DNA of 36,553 bases from an uncultured Lachnospira sp. (lineage in GTDB: Bacteria > Bacillota > Clostridia > Lachnospirales > Lachnospiraceae), in the NCBI GenBank assembly GCA_946186125.1, contig CAMHLZ010000038.1, forward strand, positions 1 through 36,553, given 5' to 3'. This document shows positions 16,559 through 24,410 of the stretch, piece by piece. The notes under the pieces are model-generated. The model did not search any database. It saw nothing but the letters and a program-made list of their open reading frames with translations, and had not been told where the DNA came from. The position numbers and the translations under genes were made by a program. Numbering within the stretch: the stretch's first letter is position 1; each line of letters begins with the position of its first letter.

Positions 16559-16571
16559 ATTCATAATGAAT
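16559..16571. promoter_or_regulatory. palindrome between the divergent protease genes
   Basis: ATTCAT-A-ATGAAT is a perfect 6-bp inverted repeat about midway in the 110-base gap between the two S8 genes. It could bind a shared regulator; in AT-rich DNA chance is not excluded. A TATAAT-like box lies near 16591 on the plus strand without a good -35. Confidence 0.3.
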
Positions 16572-16619
16572 AACAACCGGAGATTTAAAATATAATAAAA
16601 AAAAGAATTAAGGATTAAT

Positions 16620-18305
16620 ATGGCAGGAAAAATAATTGATGAAAACTATTATGATTTTATAGTAGATAATACGCTTGGAAATATTAATGAGACAGATGAT
16701 ACTAATGACAGTATTACATACCTTAATGAGAAACACTTGATGTTGCATGTATATAATGACAGAGAAGAATTGTGTGGTCTGGGTCAAAACACGTATAGCC
16801 GCTTTCCGTCGCTGTTTACCATAAATTCAGTTGTCAGTATAGAAAAGTCCGGAATTGGAGAGGTTCAGAGAAATCCTTTTCTGGGTTTGTACGGTCAGGG
16901 TGTTTTAGTTGGTGTGATTGACACCGGAATTGACTATATGCATAAGGCGTTTTTAAATTCAGACGGAACTACGAGGATTAAGTATATATGGGATCAGACT
17001 ATTGAAGATGGACCTGTTCCACAGAATTTTACATTTGGAACAGAGTATACAGGAGTACAGATAAACCAGGCGCTTGAGTCGGGTAATCCTTTAAATGAGG
17101 TGAAAACTAATGATGTTAATGGTCATGGAACTGCTGTTGCAAGCATAATTGCAGGCAGCAGAGATAATATTGCAAATTTTACCGGAGTTGTTCCGGAATC
17201 AGAGTTTGTTATAGTAAAAGTTAAGAGGGCAAAAAAAAACCTGTACAGAATATTCTGCGTGCCGGATGATAAACTGTGTTTTCAGGAATCTGATATTATT
17301 CTTGCTTTAAGATACATAATAAGTAAGGCAAGAGTATTACAAAGACCGGCAGCAATATGTCTTGCGATGGGTACCAGCCAGGGAGGACATGACGGACTTG
17401 GTGCCACCAGCAGTTATATCAGTTATCTGTCACAGGCATCAGGTCTTGGAATAGTCGTGGCGGCAGGTAACGAGGGAAACAGAAGAAGGCATTATTATTC
17501 AAGAGTAAATGGTAATAATTATACAGAGAATGTTGAATTAAATGTTGGAGAGCCGGACAAAGAGTTTGCAGCAGAGATATGGTCATATGTGCCGGCAAGA
17601 TGCAGTGTAGAAGTGGTTGCTCCTACAGGAGAAACGACAAAGCAGATTTTTCCGTCCATTTCAGGGTGTCAGAAGTTTAATTTTATTTTTAATAAGAGTA
17701 CTGTGTGGGTAAATAATATCATATTTGAGGAGGAAACGGGGGATCAGCTGATGCTTATAAGGTTCAGGGATGCAACGCCCGGAATCTGGACTTTCAAGGT
17801 AAGTAACCTGGATAATAAACCGTTTTCAATACACTCATGGCTTCCTGCCGAAAATCTGATTTCGGATGAAACTTTTTTCATAAAATCAAATCCATATACA
17901 ACTATAACTTCGCCGGGAAATGCAATAATTCCTTTGACGGTGACGGCTTATAATCCGCTGAATGACAGCTTTTATCTTGAATCGGGAAGGGGTTATACGA
18001 GAATTGGGATTATTAAACCGGATCTGGCAGCTCCGGGCTATGAGATACCATGTGCCAGAGTTGGCGGAGGATATGGTTCAATGACAGGAACGGGTGCTGC
18101 CGCGGCTCATTCGACGGGGATTATTTCAATGGTTCTTGAATGGGCTGATGTAAAGGGGAACTATACATCCATTACGGGGAATGATATTAACAGACTTCTT
18201 ATTCGCGGGGCGGTACGTAAGGAAAATGTAATGTATCCTAATCAGGAGTGGGGGTATGGACAGATAAATGTAAATCAGTTTTTTCAAAATCTGGGTTTGT
18301 TTTAA
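16620..18305 (+). CDS. S8 family (Csp-like) predicted pseudoprotease, catalytic Ser replaced by Gly
   Basis: Subtilase-fold protein of 561 residues, homologous to the divergent neighbour. Asp101 (VGVIDTGID), His169 (NGHGTAVAS) and oxyanion Asn284 (AAGNEG) are kept, but the Ser motif reads GTGAAAAHSTG, so residue 492, normally Ser, is Gly (codon GGT, one base from AGT). The protein should be unable to cleave peptide bonds. The prodomain region is short (about 30-85), and the inserted beta-rich domain (about 300-440) is kept. There is no signal peptide. AAGGA precedes the ATG. In Clostridioides difficile the related CspA and CspC are pseudoproteases with signalling or receptor roles in germination; a similar non-catalytic role is inferred here. 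The rest of the gene looks intact and constrained. Confidence 0.88.
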   Translation: MAGKIIDENYYDFIVDNTLGNINETDDTNDSITYLNEKHLMLHVYNDREELCGLGQNTYSRFPSLFTINSVVSIEKSGIGEVQRNPFLGLYGQGVLVGVIDTGIDYMHKAFLNSDGTTRIKYIWDQTIEDGPVPQNFTFGTEYTGVQINQALESGNPLNEVKTNDVNGHGTAVASIIAGSRDNIANFTGVVPESEFVIVKVKRAKKNLYRIFCVPDDKLCFQESDIILALRYIISKARVLQRPAAICLAMGTSQGGHDGLGATSSYISYLSQASGLGIVVAAGNEGNRRRHYYSRVNGNNYTENVELNVGEPDKEFAAEIWSYVPARCSVEVVAPTGETTKQIFPSISGCQKFNFIFNKSTVWVNNIIFEEETGDQLMLIRFRDATPGIWTFKVSNLDNKPFSIHSWLPAENLISDETFFIKSNPYTTITSPGNAIIPLTVTAYNPLNDSFYLESGRGYTRIGIIKPDLAAPGYEIPCARVGGGYGSMTGTGAAAAHSTGIISMVLEWADVKGNYTSITGNDINRLLIRGAVRKENVMYPNQEWGYGQINVNQFFQNLGLF

Positions 18306-18312
18306 AACATCT

Positions 18313-18341
18313 TTGACATTTTATATGAAATATCATAGAAT
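18313..18341 (+). promoter_or_regulatory. sigma-A promoter of the surface polysaccharide cluster
   Basis: TTGACA, a 17-base spacer and TAGAAT, 37 bases before the LicD gene. Confidence 0.75.
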
Positions 18342-18377
18342 AAATAGGATTGTGAGAGAAGGGAATGGATATTTGAA

Positions 18378-19241
18378 ATGATAAGACAATATGACAAAGA
18401 TACACTTGAAAAACTAAAGAGAGCAGAATTACATATATTAAAAGACTTTATTGCGGTATGCGAAAAACATAATTTGAATTATTTTATTTGCTGGGGAACG
18501 GCAATCGGCGCAGTAAGACATCATGGATTCATTCCGTGGGATGATGATATTGATGTGGGAATGCTAAGGGGAGATTATGAGAAATTTGTAAAAATTGCAA
18601 AAAAAGAAATGAGCGACCATTATTATGTTACAACACCTAAAACGATGAAAAACTATGCAAGCGGTGTAATAAAAGTTCAGAGACTGGGGACAAAGTTTGT
18701 TCCGGAATTTTCAAGAACCATGAAGTGCAGTCTGTGTCTGCATATAGATATTTTTGTTTTTGATAATGCTGATGAGGATGAGGAGTTATTAAAGAAAAAA
18801 ATTAATAAAGTCAGGACAATTTCTAAAATATTGTTTTTATGCGGGTCTCCATATCCGGAGATTCCGATGAAAGGCATACTTGGAAAAATTGCCGGAGCAA
18901 TATGCTTTATGGCACATTATGTGTTTAGGATTACGCATTTATCAATACGAATGCTTTATGAAAGAATGGAGAAGATATCAAAATCGGCAAATTATAAAGA
19001 TACAGGAAGTGTTATCTGTTACAACTGCCTTAAGCCTATGCAGAGTAAAATGAAAATGGAGGATTTGTTTCCACTTTCAGAGATGGATTTTGAAGGAATA
19101 AAAGTAAAACTTCCAGGCAATTATGATAAATACCTGACCAATTACTACGGCAATTATATGGAAATGCCACCTGAAGATAAGAGAGTTAATCATGCAGCGT
19201 ATATCGTTGATTTTGGTAAGGATGGAATAGAAAATGATTAA
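18378..19241 (+). CDS. LicD family phosphotransferase
   Basis: LicD/FKTN-type nucleotidyltransferase-fold protein, 287 residues, cytoplasmic or membrane-peripheral. The family signature is clear: CWGTAIGAVRHHGFIPWDDD with the metal-binding acids Asp55, Asp56, Asp57 and Asp59. LicD proteins add phosphocholine or another phospho-alcohol to cell-surface glycans or teichoic acids. The donor cannot be read from the sequence; no licA, licB or licC for choline supply is in the window. It is the first gene of a long polysaccharide cluster and its last eight bases overlap the next gene. Confidence 0.9.
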   Translation: MIRQYDKDTLEKLKRAELHILKDFIAVCEKHNLNYFICWGTAIGAVRHHGFIPWDDDIDVGMLRGDYEKFVKIAKKEMSDHYYVTTPKTMKNYASGVIKVQRLGTKFVPEFSRTMKCSLCLHIDIFVFDNADEDEELLKKKINKVRTISKILFLCGSPYPEIPMKGILGKIAGAICFMAHYVFRITHLSIRMLYERMEKISKSANYKDTGSVICYNCLKPMQSKMKMEDLFPLSEMDFEGIKVKLPGNYDKYLTNYYGNYMEMPPEDKRVNHAAYIVDFGKDGIEND

Positions 19242-20409
19242 AAAATTCTGTATTTTCTCTGCACAATATCTCCCGCATATGGGAGGTGTTGAGCGATATA
19301 CATATTATCTTGCTAAAGAACTTATATCAGCCGGACATGAGGTTACGGTTGTAACATCGCTTACAGAGGGGCAAAAAGAGCACGAGGTAACGGATGAAAT
19401 TGAGATTTTCCGTATGCCGTCCTTAAATCTGATGTCGGGAAGACTTCCTGTTTTGAAACCGGGTAAGAAGACTTCACAGATAGAAAAACAATTAAGAAAT
19501 CACAGATTTGATTTTGTACTTATCAACACCAGATTTTATCTTATGTCTTTGGCCGGTGCAAGATTTGCGTTTAAAAATGGGATAGCTTCAGGAGTTGTTG
19601 AGCATGGGACAAGTCATTTAACGTTTAATAATAAGATTTTTGATGTGGCTGAAAAAATATATGAGCACGGTATCACGGCTATACTCAAACATTATTGTAA
19701 GAATTTTTATGGCGTTTCAAAAGCGTGTTGTGAATGGTCAGCACATTTTGGGATTCGTTCAAAAGGCGTGTTGTACAATGCGATTGATTTAAAAGAAGTA
19801 AAAGAATTGTCAGACAATCCTGTTAAGAGCTACAGGGAAGATTTTCATGTAAGCGAAGATTCATCCGTTATAACATTTACGGGAAGAATGCTGGTTGAAA
19901 AGGGAATATTCGAATTGATGGAGGCGGTCAGCACTTCTAAAAAAAATATTACACTTTTTATGGCAGGTGACGGTCCGGAATTTGAGAATATGAAAAAAAA
20001 AGCTCAGACTTTAAAACGGGAGAATTTACGGATTATACCGCTTGGAAGAATAGATTTTCCACATATAATGGCATTGTTGAAAGAATCGGATATTTATTGT
20101 CTGCCATCAGTTTCAGAAGGGTTTCCGACGTCGGTGCTTGAGGCAGTTGCGGCAAAATGTTTTGTTATAACCACATATAATGGAGGTGCCAGGGAATTGA
20201 TTAAAAATGGTGTTAGTGGTATTATTTTAAAGGACAATAAGCCGGATATGTTAAGAGATGCCATTGAAAAGGTGATAAATGATCCGATGGGGATGGAAAG
20301 TGCCGTGGAAAAAGCTTACGAAGAGCTTAAAAAGAATTTTACATGGAAGAGTACGGCTTCTAAACTTGTAGAATTATCCGCTCAGAAAGGGAATGGAAAA
20401 GTTGACTGA
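19234..20409 (+). CDS. glycosyltransferase family 4
   Basis: Retaining GT-B fold glycosyltransferase, 391 residues. The N-terminal half begins FSAQYLPHMGGVERYTYYLA, the usual acceptor-side glycine loop. The C-terminal half has TFTGRMLVEKGIFELMEA and the donor-binding EGFPTSVLEAVA motif (E-x7-E type). It probably adds a hexose from a nucleotide sugar to a lipid-linked surface glycan on the inner face of the membrane. Start overlaps the licD-like gene by eight bases and its end overlaps the flippase gene by 17 bases, so the three are translationally linked. Sugar specificity unknown. Confidence 0.92.
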   Translation: MIKKFCIFSAQYLPHMGGVERYTYYLAKELISAGHEVTVVTSLTEGQKEHEVTDEIEIFRMPSLNLMSGRLPVLKPGKKTSQIEKQLRNHRFDFVLINTRFYLMSLAGARFAFKNGIASGVVEHGTSHLTFNNKIFDVAEKIYEHGITAILKHYCKNFYGVSKACCEWSAHFGIRSKGVLYNAIDLKEVKELSDNPVKSYREDFHVSEDSSVITFTGRMLVEKGIFELMEAVSTSKKNITLFMAGDGPEFENMKKKAQTLKRENLRIIPLGRIDFPHIMALLKESDIYCLPSVSEGFPTSVLEAVAAKCFVITTYNGGARELIKNGVSGIILKDNKPDMLRDAIEKVINDPMGMESAVEKAYEELKKNFTWKSTASKLVELSAQKGNGKVD

Positions 20410-21661
20410 TAGTGTAACACAAAAACAAAAAGTATTCTGGAATATGATGGGAAGCCTTTGTAATGCATTGTCATCCATGATTCTTGCGATAATTGTGAAC
20501 TGGGTGACCGGAGAGAAGGCCGGAGGCGTCTTTGCATTTGCATTTTCAAATGCTCAATTAATGTACACAATTGGAGGTTTTGAAATAAGACCTTTACAAT
20601 CTACGGATATTGATGAAAAATTTTCCTTTACAAATTATTTCTCATTACGTATCATTACTTGTGTAGTGATGATTTTTGTGTCGGCAGGATATGTACTGTG
20701 GTCAGGATTTGCACCTGAAAAAGCAGCAGTTATCTGGCTTGTATGTATGTACAAGATGGTTGAGGCATTTGCAGATGTGTTTGCCGGTATGTTCCAACAG
20801 CATGACCGAATAGATTTATCGGGAAAGACAAGCACATTCCGGCCGGTTTTATCGACAGTTGCGTTTGGAGTTGTACTTGTGTTGTCAAAGAATCTGATGG
20901 CGGCATCAGCAACTATGATTTTTACTTCAGCACTATTGTTTGCAGTGTTTGATTTCAGGTTAAAGAAAAAATATTTTCCATTCACATTTGGTTTTTCTTT
21001 TGAAGAAATTAATAAATTGATTATCGAGGCAGTACCCTTATTTATAGCGGCATTTATTAATATGTACATGAACAATGCACCTAAGTATGCAATTGATGCC
21101 GCATTTTCGGATGAAATCCAGAATGCCTACGGTATAATTTTTATGCCTGCGTTTGTGATAAATTTATTCAGTCTGTTTGCATTCAGACCGTTGCTGACAG
21201 ATTTGGCAAGATATTGGAATGAAGGACAGATGAGGCCGTTCAGGAAGATTGTTGGCAGGATTGTTTTATGGATTGTTTTTTTAACGTTAGTGAGTATGGC
21301 GGGGGCTTATTTTATAGGTGCAGATATACTTAGTGTTTTGTATCATAGAACTATGATTCTGCATTTAAAAAAAGAACTTGTTTTAGTAATGTTTACCGGT
21401 GGAATCAGTGCCACGGCAACATTTATGTATTATGTAATCACTGTAATGCGAAAACAGAGATTATTGATGGTTGGATACGCATTGGGATTTTTATGTGCAC
21501 TGTTTATTCCAAGAGTGCTTGTTCCTGAGTATGCGTTGATGGGTGCAGTTGTTTCGTGTGGAATATCAATGTTTGTATTAAGCGCGGTTTTTGTAGGAAT
21601 AGTAATATTTTTTGTTGCCCTGCGGAATGGAGATAGTGCGAAAAATCATATTGATGTATGA
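20393..21661 (+). CDS. polysaccharide flippase-like membrane protein (Wzx/MOP type)
   Basis: Polytopic membrane protein of 422 residues with about twelve hydrophobic segments and few charges, consistent with the polysaccharide-transport branch of the MOP superfamily. N-terminal features (KQKVFWNMMGSLCNALSSMI) are typical of this group. It would move lipid-linked repeat units across the membrane. AAAGGG precedes the ATG, which lies inside the 3' end of the GT4 gene. No Wzy-type polymerase is obvious nearby, although the DUF2142 protein at the end of the cluster is a large unassigned membrane protein. Confidence 0.85.
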   Translation: MEKLTDSVTQKQKVFWNMMGSLCNALSSMILAIIVNWVTGEKAGGVFAFAFSNAQLMYTIGGFEIRPLQSTDIDEKFSFTNYFSLRIITCVVMIFVSAGYVLWSGFAPEKAAVIWLVCMYKMVEAFADVFAGMFQQHDRIDLSGKTSTFRPVLSTVAFGVVLVLSKNLMAASATMIFTSALLFAVFDFRLKKKYFPFTFGFSFEEINKLIIEAVPLFIAAFINMYMNNAPKYAIDAAFSDEIQNAYGIIFMPAFVINLFSLFAFRPLLTDLARYWNEGQMRPFRKIVGRIVLWIVFLTLVSMAGAYFIGADILSVLYHRTMILHLKKELVLVMFTGGISATATFMYYVITVMRKQRLLMVGYALGFLCALFIPRVLVPEYALMGAVVSCGISMFVLSAVFVGIVIFFVALRNGDSAKNHIDV

Positions 21662-21673
21662 TTATTCACACGT

Positions 21674-21765
21674 CAATTTGTGCCACAGGCGTCACAAATT
21701 GCTAAAATCGCAGAGCTGAATTTGATATTCAGCTAGCGATTCCTTCGACGCAAGCGTCTGCGGAA
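21674..21765 (+). repeat. intergenic element of three successive hairpins
   Basis: Three inverted repeats follow each other: CAATTTGTG/CACAAATTG (21674-21701, 10-base loop); AATCGC-AG-AGCTGAAT / ATTCAGCT-A-GCGATT (21706-21741); and TTCC-GACG / CGTC-GGAA (21740-21765). There are no T-tracts, so these are not ordinary terminators. The last bases run into a 15-mer that recurs exactly at 1745-1759 and supply the ribosome binding site of the next gene. This looks like a dispersed, structured repeat of REP or small-MITE type, or a structured RNA. Confidence 0.65.
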
Positions 21766-21776
21766 TGGAGATTTGT

Positions 21777-22511
21777 ATGAAAGAGTTGTTGATAATTATA
21801 CCTGCGTATAATGAAGAAAAAAGTATAGAGAGAGTGGTTAATCATGTTATTAGTGATTATCCCGAATATGATTATGTGGTTGTAAATGACGGGTCTAAAG
21901 ATAATACTGCCCGCATTTGCAGAAAGAATGGATACAGACTTATTGACCTGCCGGTTAATTTAGGTCTTGCCGGTGCTTTTCAGACAGGACTTAAATATGC
22001 CTACAGAAGAGGGTATCAGTATGCGATACAATATGACGCAGACGGCCAGCATAAGGTCGAATATATTGATAAAATGCTCGTAGAGATAAAAAAAGGTTAT
22101 GACATTGTTATAGGTTCTAGGTTTGTGGAGGCAAACAAACCGCACACGGCCAGAATGTTTGGAAGCAGAATTATATCGACAGCGATTTTTATGACTACGG
22201 GAAAGAGATTAAAAGACCCGACTTCAGGTATGAGAATGTTAAATCGTGCCATGCTGAAAGAGTTTGCATTGAATCTGAATTACGGACCGGAGCCGGATAC
22301 AATTTCGTATCTGTTAAAAGAAGGGGTAGGCATTTCAGAGGTTCAGGTAGAGATGGATGAGAGAATCGAAGGGGAGAGTTATCTTAATCTGTTTCGTTCG
22401 GTAAAATATATGATACATATGGTTGTCTCTATTTTGGTTATACAGAATTTCAGAAAAAGAGATAAAAGATTTGTATCAGTAAATGAAAAAGAAAGGTCAG
22501 GAAATGTATAG
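21777..22511 (+). CDS. glycosyltransferase family 2, polyprenyl-phosphate sugar transferase-like
   Basis: Inverting GT-A fold enzyme of 244 residues, similar to dolichyl-phosphate mannose synthase. IIIPAYNEEKSI and VVNDGSKDNT form the nucleotide-binding part; the DxD-type metal site is in QYDADGQHK; FGSRIISTAI and the DPTSGMR motif are typical of this subgroup. It ends without long membrane helices; the adjacent DUF2304 gene may supply them. It probably makes a lipid-phosphate sugar that serves as donor for a GT-C type enzyme outside the membrane. I start it at 21777, six bases after GGAG; the in-frame ATG at 21765 would destroy that site. Confidence 0.88.
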   Translation: MKELLIIIPAYNEEKSIERVVNHVISDYPEYDYVVVNDGSKDNTARICRKNGYRLIDLPVNLGLAGAFQTGLKYAYRRGYQYAIQYDADGQHKVEYIDKMLVEIKKGYDIVIGSRFVEANKPHTARMFGSRIISTAIFMTTGKRLKDPTSGMRMLNRAMLKEFALNLNYGPEPDTISYLLKEGVGISEVQVEMDERIEGESYLNLFRSVKYMIHMVVSILVIQNFRKRDKRFVSVNEKERSGNV

Positions 22512-22868
22512 ATGTCGGCAATATTTCGAGTTATACTTTTAATTGTATCTGTTGGTACTTTTATATTTATTATCAAGAGAATACGGCAGGCAAAGGTTCA
22601 GATTGAAGATTCGCTGTTTTGGATTTTATGTGCACTGGTGCTTATAATACTTGGTGTTTTTCCGGGGATTGCAGATTTTTTAGCCGGGGTAATAGGTGTG
22701 TTTTCAACCGTTAATTTTATATTTTTGGTATTTATATTTATACTGCTGATAAGGGAATTTTCCATGACAATAAAGATTTCACAGTTGGAGAATAAAATCC
22801 GGGAATTAACCCAGCAGGTAGCTATTAAAGAAACAGAAAATGAAAATAAAGAAGGAGAGGAATCATAA
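22512..22868 (+). CDS. DUF2304 family membrane protein
   Basis: A 118-residue membrane protein: hydrophobic segments at about 4-22, 36-56 and 59-83, then a Glu/Lys-rich helix likely to be a coiled coil. This matches DUF2304, often found directly beside GT2 genes. ATG follows the GT2 stop codon at once, and its TAA overlaps the rfbD ATG by one base, so it is inside a tightly coupled operon. Probably a membrane partner of the GT2 enzyme, by context. Confidence 0.8.
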   Translation: MSAIFRVILLIVSVGTFIFIIKRIRQAKVQIEDSLFWILCALVLIILGVFPGIADFLAGVIGVFSTVNFIFLVFIFILLIREFSMTIKISQLENKIRELTQQVAIKETENENKEGEES

Positions 22869-23737
22869 TGGCAAAGAAATTATTAGTTACAGGAGCAAAT
22901 GGACAGTTAGGAAGAGAAATCAGTAATATGTACGATGCGATGGACGGAATCGAAGTCGTAAGAACTGATGTTGGAGAACTCGACATTACGGATGTGGATG
23001 CAACGGTTAAGATGATTAAAGAGGTTAATCCGTATGCGATTATTAACTGTGCAGCATATACAGCTGTTGATAAATGTGAGACGGAAGCAGATCTTGCGTA
23101 TAAGATTAATGCAATCGGACCGCGTAATCTTAGCATTGCTTCTTCGGAAACCGGAGCTAAGCTTGTTCACGTATCAACAGATTATGTATTTCCGGGCGAC
23201 GGAACAAAGCCTTATACAGAATTTGATGCCACGTCACCTAACAGTATGTATGGTACAACAAAACTTGCAGGAGAGAATTTTGTAAAGGAGTTTTCTGACA
23301 AACATTTTATTATACGTACGGCATGGCTTTATGGTGACGGAAAGAATTTTGTAAAGACAATGCTTAATCTTGCAAAAAATTATCCGGAAGTAAATGTTGT
23401 TGGTGATCAGATTGGTTCGCCTACAAGTACTAAGGTTCTTGCTGATATCATTGAGACGCTTTTGTGGACAGATAACTATGGTTTATTCCACGGAACATGT
23501 GAGGGTATCTGCAGCTGGGCTGATTTTACGGATGAAATATTCAGACTGACAAAAACAGAGACTAAGGTTAATCATATTACTACGGAGGAATATCAGAAAA
23601 TGTTCCCTGCATCAGCAAAGAGACCTGCTTATTCTGTTTTGGAGAATTATATGTTAAAGCTTACAACTGATCATGTTGCGGCAGAATGGCATGATGCGAT
23701 AGCACAGTATATAAAAGAAGGATGGCATTTAAAGTAA
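22868..23737 (+). CDS. rfbD: dTDP-4-dehydrorhamnose reductase
   Basis: Short-chain dehydrogenase/reductase family enzyme of 289 residues, last step of dTDP-L-rhamnose synthesis. The NADPH loop is TGANGQLGR near the start, the active-site pair is in YGTTKLAGE (Tyr-x3-Lys), VSTDYVFPG is the typical strand, and GDQIGSPTSTKVLAD is the family's substrate-side motif. GGAGAGG precedes the ATG, which overlaps the previous stop codon by one base. Its codon use looks more optimised than that of the neighbouring glycan genes. Companion genes rfbA, rfbB and rfbC are not in the window. It indicates rhamnose in the surface glycan. Confidence 0.93.
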   Translation: MAKKLLVTGANGQLGREISNMYDAMDGIEVVRTDVGELDITDVDATVKMIKEVNPYAIINCAAYTAVDKCETEADLAYKINAIGPRNLSIASSETGAKLVHVSTDYVFPGDGTKPYTEFDATSPNSMYGTTKLAGENFVKEFSDKHFIIRTAWLYGDGKNFVKTMLNLAKNYPEVNVVGDQIGSPTSTKVLADIIETLLWTDNYGLFHGTCEGICSWADFTDEIFRLTKTETKVNHITTEEYQKMFPASAKRPAYSVLENYMLKLTTDHVAAEWHDAIAQYIKEGWHLK

Positions 23738-23741
23738 TAAT

Positions 23742-24410
23742 ATGAAACTTAAGAAGGTATTGGGTATTATTTGTGTTGTAATGGCGGTTTTATGTATTGT
23801 TTCCGTCGGAATAAGAACAACTGTGTATAATACGGATGATTCAGAGTATTCAGTGGAAGGAAATGTCGGAATTTTAAAAAATGATACGGTGGTTGAGTAT
23901 GTTTACCGGGCATCCGGCGATACAATAGCCGGGTATGAGTTTATGTTTGCCACATATGGAAAGAAACTTAGTGACGGTAAGATTATGCTGGATGTATTTG
24001 ATGATGATACAAAGGAACTATTAGGGAACGGAAGTGTTCGGGCTGACAGGATAGAAGATAATGAAATGGTTCTTATCAAAACAAAGCATATAAAGTCAGG
24101 AGACAGAAAATTGCGTCTTGTGATAACTGCCTGTGATTTGAATGAAGATGAAAAGATTACATTATGGCTTGGAAAAAATGATGAAAATAAAAAGTCGGAA
24201 ACTATTGTTGACGGAAAAAAGGAAGAAAACAGTCTTTTGGTTTTTTCAAGGATAGCTACAAAACAGGCACAATATGTATGGGATATGATTCTTATTACAG
24301 CTATTTGTTTTTCTGTTTATTGTTGTGTCGGACAACCACAGGAAGATGATTCTGATTTAGAAATTGAAATCATAGATAATGGTCAGACGGAGGATTGTGA
24401 TGGAGTTTAA
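23742..24410 (+). CDS. hypothetical membrane-anchored protein in the polysaccharide cluster
   Basis: A 222-residue protein not recognised as a known family. A signal-anchor helix at about 5-24 is followed by a beta-rich exported domain (about 30-155; YEFMFATYGKKLSDGKIMLD, GDRKLRLVITACDL), possibly a jelly-roll fold, then a second helix (about 182-203) and an acidic tail. So both ends are likely inside and the domain outside. It overlaps the DUF2142 gene by 11 bases. The next protein also begins with a helix and an exported beta-rich domain, so the two may be related or work together in late glycan assembly. Confidence 0.65.
   Translation: MKLKKVLGIICVVMAVLCIVSVGIRTTVYNTDDSEYSVEGNVGILKNDTVVEYVYRASGDTIAGYEFMFATYGKKLSDGKIMLDVFDDDTKELLGNGSVRADRIEDNEMVLIKTKHIKSGDRKLRLVITACDLNEDEKITLWLGKNDENKKSETIVDGKKEENSLLVFSRIATKQAQYVWDMILITAICFSVYCCVGQPQEDDSDLEIEIIDNGQTEDCDGV

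Noticed and set aside
16620-18305. The Ser-less S8 gene as an ordinary decaying pseudogene.
   Set aside because: The frame is full-length, with no stop or frameshift, and all other catalytic and structural motifs are kept, which fits a functional pseudoprotease better; a sequencing error at one base cannot be excluded from here.
21674-21765. The hairpins after the flippase gene as an operon terminator.
   Set aside because: None is followed by a T-tract, and the genes on both sides belong to the same pathway.
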